Assembly: GCF_001280015.1 (NCBI RefSeq)
Contig: NZ_LGDV01000200.1
Span: forward strand, 1 to 64,000
DNA from: Streptomyces sp. MMG1121
GTDB taxonomy: Bacteria; Actinomycetota; Actinomycetes; Streptomycetales; Streptomycetaceae
Direction: 5' to 3'
Length of the DNA stretch: 64,000 nt
Positions 54,367 to 62,199 of the stretch are shown piece by piece. The translations under genes and the position numbers were made by a program. Positions within the stretch are counted from its first letter, which is position 1; each line of letters opens with the position of its first letter. The notes beneath the pieces are model-generated. The model saw only the letters and a program-made list of their open reading frames with translations. It did not search any database and was not told where the DNA came from.

Positions 54367-54951
54367 TTGCGCAAGCTCACCTACTTCATCGCCTGCTCAC
54401 TCGACGGCTTCATCGGCGACGAGAGCGGCGACGGCTCCGCGATGCTCCGCTTCCTGGACGAGGAGTACCTCGACTTCCTCAAGACGGAGTTCCCGGAGAC
54501 CCTCCCCACCCACGCCCGCACGCCCTTGGGCGCCGACCACCTGGAGAACAAGCGGTTCGACACCGTCATCCAGGGCCGCGGCAGCTACGAGGTGGCCCTG
54601 AAGGAGGGCATCACCAGCCCCTACGCCCATCTGCGCGAGTACGTCGCCTCCCGGACCCTGGACCCGTCCCCCGACCCGCACGTCGAGATCGTCGCCGACG
54701 ACCTGCTCGGCCGGGTCCGCGCCCTGAAGGCGGAGGAGGGCGGCCTGGGCATCTATCTGTGCGGCGGCTCGCGCCTCGCCGGAGAGCTGCTGGAGGAGAT
54801 CGACGAACTCGTCATCAAGACCTACCCGATCGTCTACGGCACGGGCATGCCGATGTTCGCCGGTGGCCTGGACATCAAGGAGTTCGGCCTCGACGGGGTG
54901 CGGACCTTCGGCAACGGCGCGCTCGTGCGGACGTACACGAGGAAGCGCTGA
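54367..54951 (+). CDS. RibD C-terminal/dihydrofolate-reductase-like protein
   Basis: The 194-residue protein starts at TTG 54367 (LRKLTYFIACSLDGFIG), the position that matches the family N-terminus; no ATG or GTG is in frame nearby and AAAGAGA precedes it. The domain has the NADPH-site segments SLDGFIGDE (about 11-19) and IYLCGGSRLAGELLE (about 140-154). It belongs to the yyaP/yqjY group of reductases with unknown substrate. It stands alone after the encapsulin operon terminator. Confidence 0.85.
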   Translation: MRKLTYFIACSLDGFIGDESGDGSAMLRFLDEEYLDFLKTEFPETLPTHARTPLGADHLENKRFDTVIQGRGSYEVALKEGITSPYAHLREYVASRTLDPSPDPHVEIVADDLLGRVRALKAEEGGLGIYLCGGSRLAGELLEEIDELVIKTYPIVYGTGMPMFAGGLDIKEFGLDGVRTFGNGALVRTYTRKR

Positions 54952-54980
54952 GTCCGCCGGCTACGCCGTACCGTGGGCGC

Positions 54981-55313
54981 ATGCCGACACTGCCCCGGAT
55001 CTTCCACATCACCGAACGCTCCCTGTGGGAAGCGGCCCGCGAGCGCGGCGCCTACGAGCTGTCGACCCGTGGCCGCACCCTCCAGGAGGAGGGCTTCATC
55101 CACTTCTCCACCCGCGAGCAGCTCCCGCGCATCGCCGACTTCCTCTACGGCGGCTACGACGGCCCGGACCAGCTGGTCGTGCTGGTCGTGGACCCGGCCC
55201 TGGTCGGCGCGCCGGTGAAGTACGAGGCGGTGGAGCCGGGCGGGGAGGAGTTCCCGCATGTGTACGGGCCGGTGCCCGCTGACGCCGTGGTGGACGTGGA
55301 ACCCTGGGGGTGA
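54981..55313 (+). CDS. DUF952 family protein
   Basis: The 110-residue protein matches DUF952: IFHITERSLWEAARERG (about 7-23), GFIHFSTREQLPRIAD (about 38-53) and the C-terminal FPHVYGPVPADAVV. A possible glutathione-S-transferase-like or ADP-ribosyltransferase-like fold has been suggested for related domains; the role is unknown. TACCGT ends 6 nt before ATG 54981, suggesting leaderless translation. It overlaps the next small gene by GTGA. Confidence 0.88.
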   Translation: MPTLPRIFHITERSLWEAARERGAYELSTRGRTLQEEGFIHFSTREQLPRIADFLYGGYDGPDQLVVLVVDPALVGAPVKYEAVEPGGEEFPHVYGPVPADAVVDVEPWG

Positions 55314-55606
55314 CCGGTGAGGGGGGAACGCGCCGCCGGAGGCGGTGGCGCTGGGCGGTGACCGTCTGGGCGGTCGCCGTGGTCGTGGGGGGAGGACTCA
55401 CCCTCGTACTCCACGAGGACGCCCGCGCGAAGGGGCCGTACGTCTGGCAGGACGGGCACGGGGCCGGTCCGTCGCCGGGTGCGCGGCGCCCGCGGCGGCA
55501 GCCGCTGGGCGAGGACCGCTCCTGCCCGCCGGTTCCGTCGGCGGACCCGGCCGCGGCATCCGGGCGCACCGCGGTCGTGTGCCTCTACGCGACGACGGCT
55601 CCCTGA
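55310..55606 (+). CDS. Small membrane-anchored protein
   Basis: The 98-residue protein begins with an Arg-rich segment (RRRRRWRW) and one hydrophobic helix (about 15-34), then a low-complexity extracytoplasmic part with two Cys. GTG 55310 is coupled to the DUF952 stop. Its last 22 bp overlap the converging VOC gene. It may be poorly conserved; function unknown. Confidence 0.6.
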   Translation: MTGEGGTRRRRRWRWAVTVWAVAVVVGGGLTLVLHEDARAKGPYVWQDGHGAGPSPGARRPRRQPLGEDRSCPPVPSADPAAASGRTAVVCLYATTAP

Positions 55607-56349
55607 CCGGCGCCCGGCAGGCCGCCCGTCTCCGGGTCGCGGCCGGTCAGGCAGTAGACGCCGCCCGCCGGGTCGCGCATCACCGACCAGTGCGGACCGT
55701 GGGACACCGGGACCGCCCCCAGCCGCTCGTGCCGGGCACGGACCGCGCCGATGTCCGCGCAGGCGAGGTCGAGGTGAGCGGAGGCGGGGCGCTCGGCGGC
55801 CAGTCGCTGGAGCAGGATCCGCACCGGCAGCCCCGCGGGCGGCCGCAGCACCTCGAACTCCGGCCGGGATCCGGCGAGCCGCTCCCAGCCGGTGAGGCCG
55901 GCCCAGAAGTCCGACTCGGCGCGGTACGCGGACGGCGGGATGTCGAGGCACACCTGGTCCAGCCGGCCGCCCGCCACCACGGGCGGCCGCACCGCCTCCC
56001 CGTGCCAGGCCACCACGCAGAACAACTGCCCCGCGGGAGAGCGCAGTACGACGAGGTCGCCATGGTCCGCCACGAGGTCCGCGCCGAGGTCACGGGCGGT
56101 CGCGGCCGCCTCCCGCACGTCCTGCACGCACAGGTCGAGATGGGCGCCGCCGTCCCCCTCGGCGACCCCCTGGAGCTTCACGCACGCGTCCGCCCCCGTG
56201 GCCGCATCGGGCAGCAGCGTCATGAACTCGCCCCGCTCGCCCCGCGGTTCGGACAGCCGGGTGCCGGTGACCGTCGTCCAGAAGGCGCCGGCCTCCCCCA
56301 GCCGGTCGGCGGGTCGGTCGGCGAAGGCGTACGTCCAGCGAATGAGCAC
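55585..56349 (-). CDS. VOC-superfamily protein, two domains
   Basis: The 254-residue protein has two glyoxalase/bleomycin-resistance-like modules (about 1-118 and 128-240), each with an HLDL metal-ligand strand (GGAHLDLCVQD and SAHLDLACAD). It is unclear whether it is an enzyme or a drug-binding protein. TACACT lies 7 nt before GTG 56349, suggesting a leaderless mRNA. Confidence 0.85.
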   Translation of the reverse strand: MLIRWTYAFADRPADRLGEAGAFWTTVTGTRLSEPRGERGEFMTLLPDAATGADACVKLQGVAEGDGGAHLDLCVQDVREAAATARDLGADLVADHGDLVVLRSPAGQLFCVVAWHGEAVRPPVVAGGRLDQVCLDIPPSAYRAESDFWAGLTGWERLAGSRPEFEVLRPPAGLPVRILLQRLAAERPASAHLDLACADIGAVRARHERLGAVPVSHGPHWSVMRDPAGGVYCLTGRDPETGGLPGAGQGAVVA

Positions 56350-56402
56350 GCCCCGGAGTGTAGGCGCGAACTCCCGTGACGTCGCCGGGAATGCGCTGAG
56401 CG

Positions 56403-56819
56403 TCAGTCGGCGGGCCGCTGCAGGAAACGCAGTTGGTTGCCCGCCGGGTCCCGGAAGGCGCAGTCGCGCACCCCGTACGGCTGGTCGGTCGGCTCCTGGA
56501 GCACATCGGCTCCGGAGTCCCGTACCCGCTCGTACAGGGCGTCGCAGTCCTCCGTGGTGAAGAGGACGCCCCTGAGCATGCCCTTGGCGAGCAGTTCCGC
56601 CAGTGCCTGCCGGTCGGCGGGGGAGGCGTCCGGGTTCGCGCCGGGCGGCTCCAGCACGATCTCGACGTCCGGCTGGAGCGGGGACCCCAGTGTCACCCAG
56701 CGCATGTTCTCGAAGGCCACGTCGTTGCGGACCTCCAGGCCGAGCACGTCCCGGTAGAAGGAGAGCGCCTTGTCGTGGTCGTCCACCGCGATGAAGCACG
56801 TCTTGAGTTTCACGTCCAT
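56403..56819 (-). CDS. VOC-superfamily protein, single domain
   Basis: The 138-residue protein is one VOC module with FYRDVLGLEVRND (about 21-33) and the C-terminal CAFRDPAGNQLRFLQ strand. TAGCGT ends 6 nt before ATG 56819. It follows an AraC gene on the same strand (40 bp), which resembles AraC-VOC pairs, but no target is evident. Confidence 0.87.
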   Translation of the reverse strand: MDVKLKTCFIAVDDHDKALSFYRDVLGLEVRNDVAFENMRWVTLGSPLQPDVEIVLEPPGANPDASPADRQALAELLAKGMLRGVLFTTEDCDALYERVRDSGADVLQEPTDQPYGVRDCAFRDPAGNQLRFLQRPAD

Positions 56820-56859
56820 GGGCTCACGCTAGGCCCAACCGGACGACGGCGCGCGCGGC

Positions 56860-57264
56860 TCAGTACGGCCGGCGGCTGGGCCGGGTGAACGTACGGGCCA
56901 CGCAGGGCGGGATCACCGCACTCTCCTCGTGGTCGCGGGCCCGGTAGGCGCTCGGCGTCTCGCCGACCAGCTCCGTGAAACGGGAGCTGAAGGAGCCGAG
57001 CGACGTACAGCCGACCGCGAGACACACCTCGGTCACGGACAGATCGCCCCGGCGCAGCAGTGCCTTGGCCCGCTCGATCCTGCGGGTCATCAGATAGCTG
57101 TACGGCGTCTCGCCGAAGGCCTTGCGGAAGCTGCGCTGGAAGTGGCCGGGGGACATGTGGGCTCCCCGGGCCAGCTCGGTCATGTCGAGCGGTTCGGCGT
57201 ACTCGCGGTCCATGCGGTCGCGCACGCGCCGCAGTCGTCTCAGGTCCTCCAGGCTCACGTCCAC
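56860..57264 (-). CDS. AraC-family regulator, DNA-binding domain only
   Basis: The 134-residue protein contains the two AraC helix-turn-helices (MSPGHFQRSFRKAFGETPYS and CTSLGSFSSRFTELVGETPS) and no sensor domain. The GTG at 57264 (or 57258) starts just before them. It lies 40 bp upstream of the VOC gene on the same strand and divergent from the phosphate transporter. Confidence 0.85.
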   Translation of the reverse strand: MDVSLEDLRRLRRVRDRMDREYAEPLDMTELARGAHMSPGHFQRSFRKAFGETPYSYLMTRRIERAKALLRRGDLSVTEVCLAVGCTSLGSFSSRFTELVGETPSAYRARDHEESAVIPPCVARTFTRPSRRPY

Positions 57265-57397
57265 AGCCTGGCACAGGGCACTGACAGGGAGAGACTGAAC
57301 GTTTCCGCACAGGATCACACAACAGGGTCCCCCATCTTCGACGCGGCGTTCGCCTCCAGTTCTCCGCGCATTGGCCTGCCCTTGCCAGCCTGGGGGA

Positions 57398-58552
57398 ATG
57401 GACCACATCACGTTCCTCGTGGCGGTCGTCATCGTCACGGCACTGGCGTTCGACTTCACGAACGGGTTCCACGACACCGCGAACGCGATGGCCACCTCCA
57501 TCGCCACCGGCGCACTCAAACCGCGCATAGCGGTCCTGGTCAGCGGGATCCTCAATATCGTCGGCGCCTTTCTGTCCACCGAGGTCGCGAAGACGATCTC
57601 CGGCGGGATCGTGGACGACACACTGGTCAGTCCAGCGATGATCTTCGCGGGGCTGGTCGGGGCGATCCTGTGGAACCTGGTGACCTGGCTCGCCGGACTG
57701 CCCTCCAGCTCCTCCCACGCCCTCTTCGGCGGCCTGATCGGCGCGGTCTGGGTCGGCGCGGGCTCCAACGGCGTGCACTTCGACAAGGTCGCCGAGAAGG
57801 TGCTGATCCCCGCCGTGGCCTCCCCGGTCGTGGCCGGTGTCGCGGCCCTGGTCGCCACCTACCTCGCCTACCGGCTCTCCGCCCGGGCCCGCCAGGACTC
57901 GGTCACCAAGGGCTTCCGGCTGGGCCAGATCGCCTCCGCCTCCCTGGTCTCCCTCGCACACGGCACCAACGACGCGCAGAAGACCATGGGCGTGATCACG
58001 CTGACCCTGATCTCGGCTGGCGCGCTGGGCCACGACGCGGGTCCGCCGGTCTGGGTGATCGGCGCGGCGGGTCTGGCCATCGGCCTCGGCACCTATCTGG
58101 GCGGCTGGCGGATCATCCGCACCATGGGCAAGGGGCTGGCCGAGATCCAGTCCCCGCAGGGCTTCGCCGCCGAGACCGCCTCCACGGCGGTGATCCTCAC
58201 CTCCGCGCACCTCGGCTTCGCGCTGTCCACCACCCAGGTCGCCTCCGGCAGCATCCTCGGCGCGGGCCTGGGCCGCCGGCTCGCCGAGGTCCGCTGGGGC
58301 GTGGCCGGCCGGATGGTGCTGGCCTGGCTGATCACACTGCCCTCGGCGGCGCTGGTGGGCGGCCTGGCCGCGAGCGTGGTCAAACACGGCGGCAACACCG
58401 GCACGGTGGTCATCGCCCTGGTGGCGCTGGCGCTCGCCGGGGTCATCGTCGCCGCGTCCCGCCGTAACCCGGTGCGCGCCGACAACGTCAACGACCACCA
58501 CGAGGTCACCCTCCGCACCCAGGCCCCGACCAACGTCGGCACGGCCGCCTGA
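57398..58552 (+). CDS. pit: Inorganic phosphate transporter (PiT family)
   Basis: The 384-residue protein has about ten membrane segments and the duplicated PiT signatures: FDFTNGFHDTANAMATSIAT (about 18-37) in the first half and SLAHGTNDAQKTMGVI (about 184-199) in the second. It imports phosphate with protons or as metal phosphate. ATG 57398 follows GGGGGA. A small membrane protein gene follows after 17 bp. Confidence 0.93.
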   Translation: MDHITFLVAVVIVTALAFDFTNGFHDTANAMATSIATGALKPRIAVLVSGILNIVGAFLSTEVAKTISGGIVDDTLVSPAMIFAGLVGAILWNLVTWLAGLPSSSSHALFGGLIGAVWVGAGSNGVHFDKVAEKVLIPAVASPVVAGVAALVATYLAYRLSARARQDSVTKGFRLGQIASASLVSLAHGTNDAQKTMGVITLTLISAGALGHDAGPPVWVIGAAGLAIGLGTYLGGWRIIRTMGKGLAEIQSPQGFAAETASTAVILTSAHLGFALSTTQVASGSILGAGLGRRLAEVRWGVAGRMVLAWLITLPSAALVGGLAASVVKHGGNTGTVVIALVALALAGVIVAASRRNPVRADNVNDHHEVTLRTQAPTNVGTAA

Positions 58553-58569
58553 CCCCCCGGGAGCCCCTC

Positions 58570-58794
58570 ATGCATGTCGACTGGTCCGCCCTCGGCCGGG
58601 TCGCCACGGTCAGCCTCGGCGTCACGGTCGCCGTGGTCGTCGTCTTCACCTTCGGCGTCCTCGGCCTGTCCCGCGCCGAGGACGCCGAAGGCGGCGCCGG
58701 CACGGCCGGCCGCGCCCAGGCCGGCCTGTGCTTCCTCGCCTGCGCGGCGGTGGTGGCGTACGGGATCTACCTGATCGTGCCGCAGTTCCACTGA
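58570..58794 (+). CDS. Small membrane protein downstream of pit
   Basis: The 74-residue protein has two transmembrane segments (about 14-34 and 50-70) separated by a short acidic/Ala-rich loop. GGGAGCCCC precedes ATG 58570. It is in an operon with the phosphate transporter; function is unknown. Confidence 0.8.
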   Translation: MHVDWSALGRVATVSLGVTVAVVVVFTFGVLGLSRAEDAEGGAGTAGRAQAGLCFLACAAVVAYGIYLIVPQFH

Positions 58795-58826
58795 ATCCGT
58801 CCGCTGACTTCGTGAACGCACAAGCA

Positions 58827-58856
58827 GGGGCCCGGCCGGTGAACCGGCCGGGCCCC
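58827..58856. terminator. Bidirectional terminator after pit operon and sodN
   Basis: A 14-bp perfect GC stem (GGGGCCCGGCCGGT with its complement) with a 2-nt loop lies between converging transcripts. Confidence 0.85.
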
Positions 58857-58877
58857 TTGTCAGGAGGAGAGAAAGCC

Positions 58878-59273
58878 TCAGGCCTTCTTCGTCTCCCAGA
58901 AGATCTTGTCGATCTGGGCGATGTAGTCCAGAGCCTTCTGGCCGGTCGCCGGGTCGGTCGACGCCTTGGCGGCCGAGAGGGCCTTCAGGGTGTCGTTGAC
59001 CAGCTGGTGCAGCTCCGGGTACTTCTCGAAGTGCGGGGGCTTGAAGTAGTCGCTCCACAGGACGGAGACGTGGTGCTTCGCGAGCTCCGCGCGCTGCTCC
59101 TTGATGACCGTGGCGCGCGCCTGGAAGTGGGGGTCGTCGTTGCCGGCCATCTTGTCCTGGACGGCCTTCACCGACTCCGCCTCGATGCGGGCCTGGGCAG
59201 GGTCGTACACGCCGCAGGGCAGGTCGCAGTGGGCGCTGACCTTGACCTTGGGGGCAAACAGGCGGGAAAGCAT
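58878..59273 (-). CDS. sodN: Nickel superoxide dismutase precursor
   Basis: The 131-residue precursor has a 14-residue leader (MLSRLFAPKVKVSA) and then the nickel hook HCDLPCGVYDP, whose His, Cys and Cys bind nickel once cleavage exposes the His amino group. The rest is the four-helix hexamer-forming domain. In Streptomyces expression needs nickel, via the regulator Nur, and a small RNA from sodF can pair with the sodN leader. The maturation protease gene sodX is divergent, 145 bp away. Confidence 0.97.
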   Translation of the reverse strand: MLSRLFAPKVKVSAHCDLPCGVYDPAQARIEAESVKAVQDKMAGNDDPHFQARATVIKEQRAELAKHHVSVLWSDYFKPPHFEKYPELHQLVNDTLKALSAAKASTDPATGQKALDYIAQIDKIFWETKKA

Positions 59274-59418
59274 GGAGCATTCCTTCCTCGTGATCGTCTT
59301 CTCAGGTGCGACATTACTCCCTGAGGAAGGCGATTTCTCGGGTGCCCCCTAGGGCTTAGGACAAAAGTCCAGGGTGAGACTGAGACTGGTGGAGGAACGG
59401 ACCGGGGAGGTGCCGGGG

Positions 59419-59853
59419 ATGCCGGAGCTGTCGCAGGAGACCGAGCGGGGGAGGGCCGTGGCGCCGTTCGGGCTGGCCGAGGTGACGGGCCCGTCCATGG
59501 TGCCCACGCTCCGGCACGGGGACCGGCTGCTGCTGCGGTACGGGCGAGCGGTGCGGCCGGGGGACATCGTCGTACTGCGGCATCCGTTCCAGCAGGACCT
59601 GCTGGTCGTCAAGCGTGCCGTGGAGCGGCGCGAGGGCGGCTGGTGGGTACTCGGCGACAATCCGTACGCGGGCGGGGACAGCACCGACTACGGGGTCGTG
59701 CCGGACGAACTGGTCCTGGGCAAGGCGTACTTCAGGTACCGGCCGCTCCCGGCCGGTCAGCGTTCGCCGCTCGCGCTGGCGCGCTGGGCGCTCTCGGCCG
59801 CCAGGCCGCTGCTGCCCGACCGGTCGGCCTCCAGGCGTTTGCGGGCCCGGTAG
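59419..59853 (+). CDS. sodX: Nickel SOD maturation protease SodX
   Basis: The 144-residue S26-type peptidase has the Ser of TGPSMVPTLRHGD (about 20-32) and the Lys of LLVVKRAVERREGG (about 58-71) as catalytic dyad, and GDNPYAGGDSTDYG beyond. It removes the SodN leader. ATG 59419 follows GGGGAGG at 8 nt; GTG 59374 would add 15 residues without a site. Its last 97 bp overlap the converging CGNR gene. Confidence 0.92.
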   Translation: MPELSQETERGRAVAPFGLAEVTGPSMVPTLRHGDRLLLRYGRAVRPGDIVVLRHPFQQDLLVVKRAVERREGGWWVLGDNPYAGGDSTDYGVVPDELVLGKAYFRYRPLPAGQRSPLALARWALSAARPLLPDRSASRRLRAR

Positions 59854-60386
59854 GCGGCCACGTTGGCGCGCGTGGCGCAGCGGTCGGAGCAGTAGCGCCG
59901 GGAGCGGTTGGTGGAGGTGTCGAGGTAGGCGTTGCGGCAGGGGGACGCCTCGCACAGGCCCAGCCGGTCCACGCCGTACTCGGTGAGGTGGAAGGCCAGG
60001 CCCATCGCCGCGATGGCCGCGTAGCCGGCGGTGGCGTTGGACGGGTGGTCGGCCAGGTGCATGTGCCACAGCGGGCGGCCGTCCTCGTCCCGGTGGTCGT
60101 GGCCGGAGATCTGCGGGCTGACCGGGAACTCCAGGAGCAGTGAGTTGAGCAGGTCCACGGCCAGGGTCTCGTCGCCCTTGTCCGCCGCTTCGAAGACCGC
60201 GCGCAGCCTCGCCCGTACCGAGCGGAAGCGGGTGACGTCGGCGTCCGTGGTGCGGCGGGCCGCGGACGAGTTGGCGCCGAAGAGGTCGCGGACGGCCTCG
60301 GCCGAGGTCAGGGAGTCCTTCCCCCGCGCCGGTTCCTCGCTGTTGACGAGACGGACGGCGTAATCCGAGTAATAGGCCAGTTCCAC
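59757..60386 (-). CDS. CGNR zinc-finger transcription regulator (ABATE domain)
   Basis: The 209-residue protein has an N-terminal ABATE-type helical domain (about 1-140) and a C-terminal CGNR zinc finger (C-E-A-S-PCRNAYLDTSTNRSRRY, then CSDRCATRANVAAYRAR; about 145-190). GTG 60386 follows AAGGA. The stop lies 97 bp inside the 3' end of sodX. Targets are unknown. Confidence 0.88.
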   Translation of the reverse strand: MELAYYSDYAVRLVNSEEPARGKDSLTSAEAVRDLFGANSSAARRTTDADVTRFRSVRARLRAVFEAADKGDETLAVDLLNSLLLEFPVSPQISGHDHRDEDGRPLWHMHLADHPSNATAGYAAIAAMGLAFHLTEYGVDRLGLCEASPCRNAYLDTSTNRSRRYCSDRCATRANVAAYRARKRLEADRSGSSGLAAESAQRASASGER

Positions 60387-60492
60387 TTGTAGTCCTTACG
60401 AGGGCGCTTTATGGTCGTGTCTGCGGTCGGGTAACAGCCGGTCGTGCATCCAGGGTATTACGCGGACGTCGCGGACAAGGGGTACGGATCTG

Positions 60493-60867
60493 ATGACGAC
60501 GAGCACGGGCACCGACTGGGCCGCATGGCAGGAAAGCTGGGACCGGCAGCAGGAGTGGTACATGCCGGACCGCGAGGAGCGGTTCCGGATCATGCTCGAC
60601 ATGGTCGAGGCACTGGTCGGTCCGGCCCCGCGGGTGCTCGACCTCGCGTGCGGCACCGGCACCATCACCGCCCGGCTGCTGGCACGGTTCCCCGGGGCGA
60701 CCAGCACCGGCGTCGACCTCGACCCGGCCCTGCTCGCCATCGCGCGCGGCACCTTCGAGGGCGACGACCGCGTCTCCTTCGTCACCGCCGACCTCAAGGA
60801 CCCCGAGTGGCCGGCGAAGCTGCCGTACGCCTCCTACGACGCCGTACTGACCGGGAGCGCTTGCTAA
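60493..60867 (+). pseudogene. SAM-dependent methyltransferase, truncated by element insertion
   Basis: The 124-codon frame has a class I methyltransferase start: VLDLACGTGTITARLL (motif I, about 49-64) and STGVDLDPALLAIARG (motif II). It then stops after YDAVLTGSAC, where relatives continue with a motif-IV region for another 100-150 residues. Sequence composition changes right after. AAGGGG precedes ATG 60493, so the remnant may still be expressed. Confidence 0.8.
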
Positions 60868-60937
60868 CCACACTGTATCGACTTGATCCCCTGGAATCTG
60901 GCTGACCTTGGATTTCGTCACCACGAAGGCAGAAGAT

Positions 60938-60967
60938 AGCCCCGCCTGACAAGTGCCAGACGGGGCT
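60938..60967. terminator. Terminator-like hairpin near element left end
   Basis: AGCCCCG-CTG pairs with CAG-CGGGGCT (one C-A mismatch) around an 8-nt loop, followed by TGATGGTTGTT. It closes the leftward gene pair at 61018-61556. Confidence 0.65.
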
Positions 60968-61017
60968 TGATGGTTGTTGGCCAGCCGTTTGGCTGACTAG
61001 TGATCACTCTTTGGCGT

Positions 61018-61239
61018 TCATGCCCCCTGCTCCAGTTCCCCAGGGGTGGGGCCGTGCGGGAACTCTGTGGCGTGGCTCGGGCATGCGTACAAGGTCACTC
61101 CGGGGCCGCTCGGGCGCTCGATGTACCGGACTGCCACAGGGGCGTACGTCCACTGGTGGCAGCGGCAGCACGCTGCACCGGAAGGCTCGTGGGCGGGTTC
61201 GGGTCCGAGGAGTGCGGCGACGAACCGAGGGGCGGTCAT
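61018..61239 (-). CDS. Small zinc-ribbon-like protein
   Basis: The 73-residue protein has CCRCHQWTYAPV and a later YACPSHATEF, a Cys/His pattern that could bind zinc. Its ATG overlaps the stop of the upstream gene (ATGA). I know similar small genes beside GntR repressors in Streptomyces elements but no function. Confidence 0.7.
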   Translation of the reverse strand: MTAPRFVAALLGPEPAHEPSGAACCRCHQWTYAPVAVRYIERPSGPGVTLYACPSHATEFPHGPTPGELEQGA

Positions 61240-61556
61240 GCGGCGACCCTCTTTCGCGTGACGACGCTGCCGAGACCCATGGTCGGAAAGTCGTAGTCCA
61301 CCCCGAGCGCTGCGAACTGGCTGGCCCAGAGCCGCTCCCGTTGTACGGCAGGCAACCTTTGTGCCCACTCGTCCTTGAAGATGGCTCGGACTTCCTGGGA
61401 GGACGGCCCGGTCCACGGTCGGGACCATGGGTTTGCGGGGGTGGGGTCGGGCTCGGCGGTCTGAGCGGCGAAGTGCTCGGCGCTGTGGCGTCCGGGCCGG
61501 CGAGGGGCGAGGACGGAGAGCACCCAGGAAATGGCGCGGGCGATAACATCGCGCAT
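61236..61556 (-). CDS. Hypothetical protein of mobile-element type
   Basis: The 106-residue protein begins with a hydrophobic/amphipathic stretch (MRDVIARAISWVLSVLAP) and has no recognised domain; the middle is Pro/Ser-rich, the C-terminus mixed. It is translationally coupled to the small Cys-rich gene and divergent from the GntR gene. Confidence 0.7.
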   Translation of the reverse strand: MRDVIARAISWVLSVLAPRRPGRHSAEHFAAQTAEPDPTPANPWSRPWTGPSSQEVRAIFKDEWAQRLPAVQRERLWASQFAALGVDYDFPTMGLGSVVTRKRVAA

Positions 61557-61590
61557 GGTCGTTTCAGCTCCCTTGAAGCTGTCTCGGCAA

Positions 61591-61630
61591 GCCCCGATGG
61601 ACCGGGCCTAATCGGTCTGTCGGGGCGTTT
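61591..61630. promoter_or_regulatory. Long inverted repeat between leftward genes and GntR
   Basis: GCCCCGA-TG-GACCG pairs with CGGTC-TG-TCGGGGC (14-nt arms, symmetric TG bulge) and is followed by GTTTT on the plus strand. Possible terminator for rightward reading or a leader hairpin of the leftward genes. Confidence 0.5.
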
Positions 61631-61660
61631 TCGTGTTCGGGGGATCACGCTAAGCCAACA

Positions 61661-61702
61661 CGTCTAACTCGTCTACCCGTCTAACTCATCTGCTCGTCTA
61701 AG
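61661..61702 (+). repeat. 17-bp direct repeats upstream of GntR gene
   Basis: CGTCTAACT, CGTCTACC, CGTCTAACT, CATCTGCT, CGTCTAAG follow each other at 9/8/9/8-nt steps, i.e. 2.5 copies of a 17-bp unit. They end 24 nt before the GntR -10 box and are a likely operator. Confidence 0.7.
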
Positions 61703-61738
61703 TAGCCCTGGGTTGGCCCGTTGTCTACGCTCTGCCCC

Positions 61739-62008
61739 ATGCCCGAGCGCTCCGAGAATCCGCACGCCCCGCGAGCCCCCTACATGGATGTGCTGGACGC
61801 TCTGACGGAAGAGATCAAGGGCAAGCGTCCGGGTGATCCGATTTCTTCTGAGGCGGAGTTGTGCGAGCGGCACGGCGTTGCGCGGGAGACTGCCCGCCGG
61901 GCGGTGCGCATCCTTCGGGAAAGGGGGCTCATCGAGACCCGGTGGGGCAAGGGGTCGTTCGTCGCCGGTCCCATTGGGCGGGGTGAGAATGAGCACAAGG
62001 GCGACTAA
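61739..62008 (+). CDS. Short GntR-family repressor (DNA-binding domain only)
   Basis: The 89-residue protein is a GntR winged helix (about 15-80; SSEAELCERHGVARETARRA, GKGSFVAGP) without an effector domain, as in KorSA-type repressors of Streptomyces elements. ATG 61739 is used because TACGCT ends 7 nt upstream (leaderless); the alternative TTG 61721 lies before that -10 box. The 17-bp direct repeats upstream are probably its own operator. Confidence 0.83.
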   Translation: MPERSENPHAPRAPYMDVLDALTEEIKGKRPGDPISSEAELCERHGVARETARRAVRILRERGLIETRWGKGSFVAGPIGRGENEHKGD

Positions 62009-62199
62009 GTAGGGGCTGTCCGCTGAGGCCCGCGACCGGACCCTGTGGCCACATCCTGCGATGTCTATGCCCAGAGTGCCGCGCTCGATGGGGCGACCGG
62101 ACAATGCACTTGCGCTCCGAGCGCCCCCCTGGGCTCCGTTTTCACGATCCTCCGACGGTCCATGTTCAGGATGAACGTCCCCGTTTTAAGGAGGAAAGC

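Noticed and set aside
54284..54601. ATG-initiated frame at 54284 for the reductase-like protein
   Set aside because: It is in another phase from the conserved domain; the family N-terminus is reached only from TTG 54367.
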